From NCBI RefSeq assembly GCF_946480185.1, contig NZ_CAMLIG010000047.1, forward strand, positions 1 through 19,702: a stretch of 19,702 bases of DNA, written 5' to 3'. The notes beneath the pieces were generated by a model that saw nothing but the letters and a program-made list of their open reading frames with translations, had not been told where the DNA came from and ran no database searches. Origin of the DNA: an uncultured Pedobacter sp. Its GTDB lineage: Bacteria; Bacteroidota; Bacteroidia; Sphingobacteriales; Sphingobacteriaceae. Positions 9,027 to 16,210 of the stretch are shown piece after piece. Position numbers and translations under genes: made by a program. Numbering within the stretch: the first letter of the stretch is position 1; each line of letters begins with the position of its first letter.

Positions 9027-11300
9027 TTATCTAACAATTAATTTCTTTCTTACCGACATTCCATTCCCACTAAATTCTAAAATATATAAACCTTGTTTAA
9101 AATTAGTGTTCAGGTTTAGTCGGAGAGTATTATTATATGTACCTGTAGAAATGTATTCTTGTTGTATTATTCTTCCGGAAAAATCATAAATATTAATTCT
9201 TCCAGTTTTTCCTTTATATCCATCAATAGTTAAATTCACTACATTACGGGCGGGATTTGGAAACAAGACAATAGAAAATGTGGCTTTGATTTTAACACCG
9301 TCAAATATACCCGTAGTTACATCAAGGTCTTGTTCTCCAAAAATTAAGAACCTTCTTAACTGATAGATATCTTGAGCAATTTTTGTAAAAGATGTTTTCA
9401 TAGGTTGCCAAAAATCGCCATTGCTATCAATCAAACCTTTATTGCTTTGACCGGCATCATCATTCAATTTAAAATATTGAAAACCAACGTTCCATTTTCT
9501 TTTGAGCATTTCCATGGTATAATGTTCAAAAAAATCGGCTCGGTCTTGTTGGGTTTTTACGTTAAAACCCGCACCACTTGTGTTTGGTAAACCCGAATCA
9601 TCTGCTTGGGCATAAAACTCGGTAACCATAAATGGTTTTCCAGTATATTGCTCCCAAACATTATATCTAGCATCTAATTGTGCTTTGCTCCAGACATTAT
9701 AGTTATTTACCGAAAGTACATCCACATATTTACCGGCTGCCTCAAATTGGTAACGGTTGGCTAAATCTTGGTGCAATCTGCTTCCGATATATAAGTGATT
9801 TTTATCTCTTTTTTTAATGGCTTCACTGCAAACTTTATAGTAACGCTCTGCAACCTGACCCGGCCATTCGGCATCATCAGCAGAGTTTGGAGACGTTAGA
9901 ACGCCCCCATGTCGGCTTTTCATCCAAGTTACCACGGCCTGATAATTTGCATTTCCATCAGCGACAGCTTGACCACCATAATTACTTACATCTAACCATT
10001 TATCAATTAGTTTAGCTTGATAAGGATTAGCGATAGGTAGCTCATTATCAGAGAAGTAACCCAATAAGTTTTTATCTACTATCCTTTCATCAGTAATCTG
10101 GCTATTTACTTGGTCTGTACAATAGGTAACAAAATCTGCATCAAAAATGGGCGATATTCCATTATCGTACAAAGTTTTTCTAATCCCAGTGCCTGTTCTT
10201 CTAAATGTATAACCTAAATTCAGTCCTACGCAATAAGGCATACTGATATAACTTGCATTAGAGAAATTACCTATGGTATTTGCATAAACACTTTTAATGA
10301 GATTGATTGGGTCTTTGCCGCTACCTTGCGGAACAAGGGAGTTTACGCCAATTGAATAAAACTTGTATCCGGCAGGGTCAATCATGTACCAAACATCTCT
10401 GTCATCTTTGTAAGTGGTAAAATAGCCGGTAGTATTCCCAACATAATCCGTAGAAGCGCCACCGTATTGATCCAATTTTTGTGTGCGGGTAACTCCATCT
10501 AACAAATTGGTGGCATAAGTAGTGGAACTTCCAGAAAGTGTAATGTTTTTTGTAGTGATTTTATAACCAGTAAACTTAGGCGGAGGTAGAGAACCATCAG
10601 CAGTGATCTGAATATTATCGATGGCGAAACTAGGCTGATCACCAATCACACCACTCACATTTTTTAAGGTCCATCTTAATTGTAAAATTGGCTCGTGACT
10701 ACATTCGGCAGGTAATAAAAAGCTAGAATTTATTATATCTACGCCAATGTTTCCTGTAGTTTGTACGGTTGTACCGTTTTGGGCGCTTACCCCAACATTT
10801 TTAAAACTTCCGCTGGTGCCAATTCTATATTGAAGAATTAATGCGTTGATGATGTTATTATTCCCTGTACCAGCTACGTTTCGGATAACCATACCATCAA
10901 ATTTAACACGAACTCTTTCGGTAACGGCAACACCATTTGCATCTATAGCCAAAGCAATGCCCAAGGTGTTACTATTGTTGCAAAGTAGGCCTATTTTGCC
11001 AACAAAGTCGTAAATTCCTGCGCCAGAGCTTGAGGCAGAACCGTTTGCAAATAATCCTCTATCTGCCAAAGGAGCATCCGTATTACCATCTTTTGTGAGT
11101 GCGCTGGTAGCAATGGTCCAACCTTGCATACCTGAAGGGATACTTACACCGTTGGTTCCATCCAAATTATCAAAATTTTGATTGTAGGGTACGGCTTGAG
11201 GTGTAGGCTGAGTTTGTGCAAATGAGAAATTACAAATCATGCAAAAAAGCACAAAAAATTTAAAAAAATTGGACGGTCGTGAGGTGTAGAAAATCTTCAT
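9027..11300 (-). CDS. Secreted clan GH-A glycoside hydrolase (agarase-like) with N-terminal jelly-roll-like domain and T9SS tail
   Basis: Extracellular hydrolase of 757 residues, paralogous to the enzyme at 6708-8906. The signal peptide is about 1-29 (ending FSFAQ). Residues about 35-235 form a beta-rich, jelly-roll-like domain opening VPYNQNFDNLDGTNG and closing PSFAIDNIQITADG, a type common in secreted Bacteroidota proteins. The catalytic domain (about 275-665) shares many blocks with the paralogue: GYFSDNELPI (acid/base candidate Glu420 after Asn419), FMVTEFYAQ (nucleophile candidate Glu561), GSRLHQDL and KTQQDRADFFEHYT. The 141-residue spacing matches. Residues about 680-757 are a T9SS tail (LFPNPARNVVNL, then KQGLYILEFSGNG). 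The DNRLRE-like module of the paralogue is absent. It lies downstream of the decayed sulfatase on the same strand but 280 bp away, so it may have its own promoter. Exact GH family and substrate are unresolved. Confidence 0.85.
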   Translation of the reverse strand: MKIFYTSRPSNFFKFFVLFCMICNFSFAQTQPTPQAVPYNQNFDNLDGTNGVSIPSGMQGWTIATSALTKDGNTDAPLADRGLFANGSASSSGAGIYDFVGKIGLLCNNSNTLGIALAIDANGVAVTERVRVKFDGMVIRNVAGTGNNNIINALILQYRIGTSGSFKNVGVSAQNGTTVQTTGNIGVDIINSSFLLPAECSHEPILQLRWTLKNVSGVIGDQPSFAIDNIQITADGSLPPPKFTGYKITTKNITLSGSSTTYATNLLDGVTRTQKLDQYGGASTDYVGNTTGYFTTYKDDRDVWYMIDPAGYKFYSIGVNSLVPQGSGKDPINLIKSVYANTIGNFSNASYISMPYCVGLNLGYTFRRTGTGIRKTLYDNGISPIFDADFVTYCTDQVNSQITDERIVDKNLLGYFSDNELPIANPYQAKLIDKWLDVSNYGGQAVADGNANYQAVVTWMKSRHGGVLTSPNSADDAEWPGQVAERYYKVCSEAIKKRDKNHLYIGSRLHQDLANRYQFEAAGKYVDVLSVNNYNVWSKAQLDARYNVWEQYTGKPFMVTEFYAQADDSGLPNTSGAGFNVKTQQDRADFFEHYTMEMLKRKWNVGFQYFKLNDDAGQSNKGLIDSNGDFWQPMKTSFTKIAQDIYQLRRFLIFGEQDLDVTTGIFDGVKIKATFSIVLFPNPARNVVNLTIDGYKGKTGRINIYDFSGRIIQQEYISTGTYNNTLRLNLNTNFKQGLYILEFSGNGMSVRKKLIVR

Positions 11301-11336
11301 TCAATGGGTTTATACTGATCAATGGGTTTATAATGA
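11301..11336 (-). repeat. Two-copy 18-bp tandem repeat abutting the start codon of the hydrolase
   Basis: On the plus strand TCAATGGGTTTATACTGA (11301-11318) is followed at once by TCAATGGGTTTATAATGA (11319-11336), one mismatch in 18. It begins immediately before the ATG at 11300-11298, so it lies in the 5' untranslated leader on the minus strand. Slippage duplication is the simplest origin. An effect on translation is possible but not shown. Confidence 0.8.
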
Positions 11337-11580
11337 TTAATTTCAATCTATTTAAAATGAATTGGTTCAAAATTTTAAACATCACTAAAATAAGGATTAA
11401 GGTAAAAACAAATACCGGACAAATATTTCCTTTATGCTGGTGGGATGTTACAAAATAGGGTTTTAGGCAGGATTTGTTTGATTTATCAACTCATTTCTAC
11501 TTTATTGGAGGAGGAGATTTTATTAAAGAGAGGGGGAGACAGCTAGGGTGTTTTTGCTAATTCCCGTTTTACAGTTCCAG
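11337..11580. other. Non-coding stretch between the GH-A gene and the sulfatase remnant
   Basis: No convincing reading frame on either strand. The plus-strand segment around 11503-11546 is unusually purine-rich (GGAGGAGGAG, then AGAGAGGGGGAGA). It may hold the promoter for the minus-strand hydrolase, but no consensus element is clear. Confidence 0.4.
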
Positions 11581-13140
11581 TTAACAAGCCAATAAGTTTT
11601 CATTTGGATGATATAGCAGAGCCAATTGTTCTTTTAAAGCAACTTCGGTTTTTAGCCCTGATAGAGATGCAGCTTTATAAATAGTGGCAATGGTATATGA
11701 GGTATTATCTAACCTAAATTCATACGGTGTGTTAGTTTTCGAAACCTGATCTAATTTGTAACCGGGTAAAACATCACATCCTTATTTTTCATGACGCTGT
11801 CTTCTAAACTCCTTCTCATTGTTGTTATTACATCTTTGTATCTAGGGTCTTTAGCTAAATTATTGCTTTGCCAAGGATCTTTCCGGAAGTCATAAAGATA
11901 TTCTCTAGTGCCTGTTTGGAACATTTGCTTTTGGATTCCTGAAAGCGCATTGTTCTTAAAATCTTTCCGCATTAGTTTTAAAATATCACCAAAATCAAAA
12001 TATTCTTCATAGAACATTTGTGGCATAAAAGGCATAAAAAGCTCTAGAATAACTCAAGTTTCCATTGGTAATGGTTCTCATTACATTTGACACGCCCTCA
12101 GAACTATCGCTAGAAAGAAATAACTGTTTCGCTTTAGGAGCAGTATCTTTACCTAAAAAATTTCTGCCTTGCATGTAGACCAGCACATCTACTCCTGCAA
12201 GTTTTAACAATATTGGTACTAAATAAGCAAAATCAATTAATTGATCACTTATTATGCCACCAGTACCAAATGGAGATAGGTTTTTATACATCTCAGAGAA
12301 ATAAATCACAAAAGGCATTCTGTGACCTAAATCAATTCCGTTAGTTTTTCGTTTTGGAATTGCTTCTCCATGGTCAGCATAAAAAAAGATGATGGTGCTA
12401 TCCATCAAATTATCCTTTTTTAATCTGTCTAAAATTTTACCAATGTTATAATTCATTAAAGAAATTCCATTATAAATACGAGCCCGTTGATGACGCGTGG
12501 CTGGCGTATCCCTTCCTTAATAATCGGGGGGTACATCGAAACCATTATCGCCAGTTTGTAAAGCTTTAGGCAGCGTATCTAAGACTTGCTTTACATAAAC
12601 ATCATAAGGATTTGTCATCGTTCCGGATTGATGACTTGCCATAAAATTAAATAAAGGAACAAAAGCTGTCCGCTACTCCTTTTCCACCAACCTGTTTTGT
12701 TTGAGCTTTCGTTCCAAGCTTGCTTAGCTATTTTTTCTTGCGATGAGGTATTATTATAGTCTTTCTTATAATTATTACTGGTATAATAACCAGCTTCTCT
12801 TAAATACGTAGGGAAGCCTTCTATAAAATCTGGTATCGGATAGTAATTTCTATGATTGCCTGTACCCATTTCAAAAGTTCTAGTTCCGGTGATAATAGTG
12901 GAGCAACTGGGATAACAAACTGTTCCGGTAGAAAAGGCATTAGTAAACCTAACCCCTTCTTTAGCCAACTGATCTATATTTGGCATTTTTATCGCCATAG
13001 CAACCTATAAATGGGGTGAAATATCCTCTATAACCACCCAAAGTATATTAGGCTTTTTTATGAATATGCTTTTGAAAAAAAGCAAAAAGTAGAACACTTA
13101 AAAAGCCAATTATTCTAATATTTTTTAACGCTCTCATCAT
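11581..13140 (-). pseudogene. Decayed S1-type sulfatase
   Basis: Remnant of a type I (formylglycine) sulfatase of about 510-520 residues that would have removed sulfate esters from the glycan. Conserved pieces lie in order but in different frames: KKPNILWVVIEDISP, GCYGDKNAK and MPNIDQLAKEGVRFTNAFS near the start; FNFMASHQSGTMTNPYDVY and DTPATRHQRARIYNGISL in the middle; FFYADHGEAIPKR, DLGHRMPFVIYF, MFYEEYFDFGDILKL and TREYLYDFRKDPWQSNNLA later; then YKLDQVSKTNTPYEFRLDN to the last stop at 11581. I count at least six frameshifts plus a stop at 12517-12519 (PPDY*GRD). The signature C-x-P-S-R reads C-Y-P-S-C: the modifiable Cys remains (12915-12917) but Arg has become Cys (TGC, 12903-12905). The ATG at 13140 overlaps the end of the SGNH gene, so the two were translationally coupled. 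The gene cannot make active enzyme. Confidence 0.9.
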
Positions 13141-13896
13141 AATTAAATAAATTAGCAATCAATCTAGCTACAATAGCATGTCCTTTTGGGTTGATATGAT
13201 TATTTTGAGCCATATAATCTTTTAAATCAACGCCATCCAATGCTAACTGTTCAAAAGTATCGTAACTATCAACCACAGGTACATTATATTTTTTACCGAG
13301 TGCTAAAATCTGTTGTGTATGTTGCGCCAATGGTGCATTAGGATCTTTGATATCTTCTTTTATATCTGGAGTTGGAGTTAACAATACCAGTTTGATGTTA
13401 GCTTTCAATGTCTCTTTTATCATACTTTCCCAAGCTATTTTTGCCCTTTCTAATCCTATACCTCTATCGTTTAAGGCGTAATCAATAAAAATCACATCTG
13501 GTTGTTTAGTTAAAACGTCTTTCGCAAATCTTTTTGCCCCTCGCTCTGCATTTTAGCCACCAATGCATGTCTTAATAACATTAACTACGGCAAATGGATA
13601 TTTTTCTGTAATCAGATTTAGGGATAATAACGGATAAGAATCAAACGTAGTTATCAATGGCGTATGCTGATATCCGCTGGGTACACTATGTCCGTGAAAC
13701 ACTAAATTAATGGTTCTATTGTTTGGCCATTTCTTCTGTAATTCTGTAATTACATTTGCCAAATAGCTAGAATCTACTTGCTGGGAAATTGAAATAGTAG
13801 CTGGTTTAATTTTTTCTGCAGCACATGACGAAAAGCTGATGAGCAAAAATGAAATAACTGATGCGATTATTGTTTTTTAAAAAGGTACTTTATCAT
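13115..13896 (-). pseudogene. Decayed SGNH/GDSL-type hydrolase lipoprotein
   Basis: Remnant of an SGNH hydrolase, probably a carbohydrate esterase; about 260 codons from ATG 13896 to the TAG at 13115. Family blocks are present: LVFHGHSVPSGYQ (Ser of GHS as nucleophile), VNVIKTCIGG, IFIDYALNDRGIGLERAK (the G-x-N-D-type block) and NNHINPKGHAIVARL (catalytic His). Two lesions are visible. A TAA at 13553-13555 interrupts IGG*NAERGAKRF in otherwise continuous frame, most simply a Glu GAA changed to TAA. The ATG at 13896 (MIKYLFKK) is one base out of frame with the rest; adding one A to the A6 run at 13873-13878 restores a perfect lipoprotein signal, KKTIIASVISFLLISFSSC. A TTG near 13846 could start a truncated product but would lack a full signal and still meet the nonsense codon. 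It overlaps the sulfatase start by 26 nt. Confidence 0.88.
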
Positions 13897-13937
13897 AATC
13901 TATTATTTTAAAATTCTTGAAAATTGTTGTTCAATAA

Positions 13938-14222
13938 TTAGTTGTGGTGGATTGAAATTATTGATATCGGCTCAAAATGATGATGATGTTGAAAATCAAC
14001 AAATACATATAAACTATGAGTACCATTAAAAAGAGGACTTAGTGTAACGCCAACCTTGCCACTACGATTTACGTTATACTTTAAATAAGCGCCATTATAA
14101 ATTATTTTTATAGACATTTAATGACCCTGCTAATTTTAGCTTTACCGTTGTACCTTTAAAGTCACTCGAACTTATGCTCCTCAACAATAAAATACCATTG
14201 CCGGAAAAAATACTAGCGTTTT
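13938..14222 (-). pseudogene. C-terminal remnant of an unidentified gene, cut off at the insertion sequence
   Basis: A degraded reading frame ends at TAA 13940-13938, about 40 nt before the SGNH start. From 14117 one frame gives 59 codons (MSIKIIYNGAYLKYNV, then SGKVGVTLSPLFNGTHSLYVFVDF, a stretch spread over two blocks, ending IISIHHN). Upstream, a second frame reads FSGNGILLLRSIS and FKGTTVKLKLAGSLNVYKN before a stop, so a frameshift near 14115 separates the parts. The alternating beta-strand pattern with THSLYVFVDF resembles a C-terminal carbohydrate-binding or accessory beta-sandwich (CBM6-like), but I do not recognise the family. The rest of the gene is missing: the element begins at 14222-14226 and only about 127 bp of unrecognised sequence lies on its far side, so insertion was probably accompanied or followed by deletion. 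Confidence 0.5.
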
Positions 14223-15055
14223 AACCTGAGTTCGATTAATATTTCAAAATAAATTAGTCAATCATGATAAAAATAGTTATATTTAAGTGTATTAAAATCA
14301 AATAGTTAACTATAGATGCTTTAAGCACTATTATCTCCTTTATGTTCAGCGGCACATGCAGTCCGAGTTTCCAAAAACGGGTTCTTATAACCGCTTTGCT
14401 GAGCTCAGCCAGAGCATACTTATGCCGACGACCATATTTTTAAAGACCTGCTGTCTAGGTCTCTGTACCGGAATTAAATTTGTAGATTCAATCCCGGTCA
14501 GGGTATGCAACAATAAGCGGATCAAACGGAATAAGGTGTTCAGGGGGCATTGCAGAGGTGGGTAAATCTACAATGGACTGGTTTTATGGATTTATGCTCC
14601 ACATTGTGATCAATGACGGGGGAGAGATATTGAATTTTGCCATCATACAGGCAAATATTGATGACCGAGATCCGCTCAAAAACGAGAACTTCCTGAGATC
14701 CGTATTTGGAAAACTATTCGGAGATAAGGGATATATTTCTGAAAAATTGGCCAATATATTGTTTGTCAATGATATAAACCTGATTGCAAGCATACGTAAC
14801 AATATGAAAACAGCCTGATGACTATGAATAACAAGATTGTTCACAGAAAAAGGTCGGTAATAGAAACGGTAAACGACGAACTAAAAAACATTTGCCAAAT
14901 TGAGCATTCAAGACATAGGTCTTTTGCAAATTTTATATCCAACCTGATTGCCGCACTAATCGCATATTCTTTTTCCCCTAAAAAACCCTCGATTAACTAT
15001 CAAACAGCTAAATTCTAATCAAATCTTAGCTTTTTTATTAATCGAACTCAGATTA
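14222..15055 (+). mobile_element. IS982-family insertion sequence, internally deleted and inactive
   Basis: Terminal inverted repeats are intact. CTGAGTTCGATTAATA at 14226-14241 recurs inverted and perfect at 15036-15051; allowing one mismatch extends each to 20 bp (TAAYCTGAGTTCGATTAATA, 14222-14241 and 15036-15055). The element is about 0.83 kb, against about 1 kb usual for the family, because the first third of the transposase gene is largely missing. No target-site duplication is obvious beside the repeats. It separates the GH43 gene from the remnant of the next gene in the same-strand series and sits at the edge of the decay island. Confidence 0.88.
14302..15018 (+). pseudogene. IS982-family transposase remnant
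   Basis: DDE transposase fragment in three frames. Frame one is recognisable from about 14311 (YRCFKHYYLLYVQRHMQSEF, then PKTGSYNRFAELSQS), carries the first Asp in FVDSIPVR and runs to a stop at 14565. An extra G in the G5 run at 14543-14547 causes that shift: removing it joins KVFRGIAEVG to KSTMDWFYG. Frame two holds the second Asp (KLFGDKGYIS) and stops at 14816-14818. A one-base loss just before then puts LMTMNNKIV, the Glu region RSVIETVNDELKNI and the C-terminus IAALIAYSF in frame three. The N-terminal 80-100 residues expected of the family are absent. All three catalytic acids remain, but the protein cannot be made intact. Transposition would need help from a full copy elsewhere. Confidence 0.88.
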
Positions 15056-15180
15056 GTAATTAATTTCAAGGGTGTAACTGCGGGATTGCATTTTATAAGA
15101 GCTTGTGAAGAAACATTTATAATAATCATTCTGACCCTATGGATTTTATAAACCTGAATTTTACGTTTGGTCTTACTTAT
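15056..15180. other. Short non-coding stretch between the insertion sequence and the GH43 stop
   Basis: No recognisable gene. On the minus strand one frame is open through the stretch (around MIIINVSSQALIKCNP) toward the element, which could be the 5' end of the interrupted gene or chance. No terminator hairpin was found after the GH43 stop. Confidence 0.3.
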
Positions 15181-16146
15181 TCAATTCTCAATAGGTTTAA
15201 TTTTTAACATTTCTTTTTTATTGTCAAATTTTAAACTGTCAATACATAATTCTCTTAAAACGTAATCTTTTGTTTGTGGAAAAATCCGATGATATAAGAT
15301 GTAATCCTGATGGTTGTAATTAAAAGTAGTATTGTGTCCCGGCCCTATTGTTTTAGTACCAGAAATCGTTTTTAATATGGGAGAATATTCACCTTTTTTA
15401 AATGGCCCTAATGGGCTTTTTGATGTTGCATAACCAATTTTATAGGTTGAATCAATAGCTTTTCCCTCGGAAAACATCAGATAATAAACATGATTTTTCT
15501 TAAACATATGGGGAGCTTCAAAATAGTCTTCAGGGGTTACTTCAATTGGTTTCCCATCAAATGAGACCATATCGGGTTTCATTTTCACAGCCATACACTT
15601 ACCGTTTACCCAATTAAAACCAGAACCCCAAAATAAATAGGCTTTTCCATTATCGTCTATAAAACAATCCGCATCAATATTATGGACCTCGGGAAAATCT
15701 TTATAAGAAATTAAAGGCGTTTGGTCTGGTTTTAAGTTTTTCCACGGACCTAAAGGATTTTCTGAGACGCCAGCCCAAACTTCATTACCGACAGAAACGT
15801 ACATATAAAATTTTCCATCTTTTGCTTTAACTACACTTGGTGCCCAAACCATTGCGCGATGAGAGGTTGGACTGGTGCATAATTTTTTTGTTGGCCAATT
15901 GATGTGCTTTTGAGTAAATATCTTAAAATCTCTTGTTTCAAATACCCCTAGCTCTTCTCCGCCCCAAGGATCTTTGGTTGCATAGATATAAAATACCCCT
16001 TTGTCTTCAACAACCGTTGGATCTGCGTAATATCCACTGATAATCGGTTTTTTAGCAATATTTATTTGGGCGAACAACAGATTGTTCCAAATGCTTAAGC
16101 AAGTTCCCAAAAAAAATAAACAAATACTTGGTGCTATCTTATTCAT
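15181..16146 (-). CDS. GH43-type glycosidase (putative arabinofuranosidase/xylosidase/galactosidase)
   Basis: Periplasmic or surface glycosidase of 321 residues, a complete single five-bladed beta-propeller. The signal peptide is about 1-26 (ending NNLLFAQ); there is no lipobox and no T9SS tail. The three catalytic acids of the family are in place: Asp42 (SGYYADPTVV) as base, Asp158 (VHNIDADCFIDDNG) as pKa modulator and Glu210 (EDYFEAPHMFKK) as acid. WAPSVV (101-106) and GPGHN (268-272, with the conserved active-site His271) also fit. GH43 enzymes are inverting and mostly remove arabinofuranose or xylose, some galactose, so the substrate is open. It begins 64 bp after the stop of the rhamnosidase gene on the same strand, so co-transcription is likely. 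Downstream genes of the series are broken, but this one shows no lesion. Confidence 0.9.
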   Translation of the reverse strand: MNKIAPSICLFFLGTCLSIWNNLLFAQINIAKKPIISGYYADPTVVEDKGVFYIYATKDPWGGEELGVFETRDFKIFTQKHINWPTKKLCTSPTSHRAMVWAPSVVKAKDGKFYMYVSVGNEVWAGVSENPLGPWKNLKPDQTPLISYKDFPEVHNIDADCFIDDNGKAYLFWGSGFNWVNGKCMAVKMKPDMVSFDGKPIEVTPEDYFEAPHMFKKNHVYYLMFSEGKAIDSTYKIGYATSKSPLGPFKKGEYSPILKTISGTKTIGPGHNTTFNYNHQDYILYHRIFPQTKDYVLRELCIDSLKFDNKKEMLKIKPIEN

Positions 16147-16210
16147 ATCTTCTCTGTTTTATATTTAGCCTAAAGCTACACAGCCTAGGCTCTTGTTAAT
16201 TTTTCAAAAC

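Noticed and set aside
11581..13896. Treating the sulfatase and SGNH pieces as several small genes, or the breaks as sequencing errors
   Set aside because: The pieces line up in order as single known families. Errors are unlikely as the sole cause because long neighbouring genes with similar homopolymers are intact and because a nonsense codon and an active-site substitution are also present.
13964..13989. CAT repeat giving four histidines, and an 11-bp TATCGGCTCAA match to about 6533
   Set aside because: The repeat is a short microsatellite in a decayed gene, and an 11-bp match in 19.7 kb of AT-rich sequence is not meaningful without further similarity.
14584..14844. 86-codon minus-strand open frame inside the insertion sequence
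   Set aside because: It is antisense to the transposase, whose conserved catalytic segments fix the coding strand.
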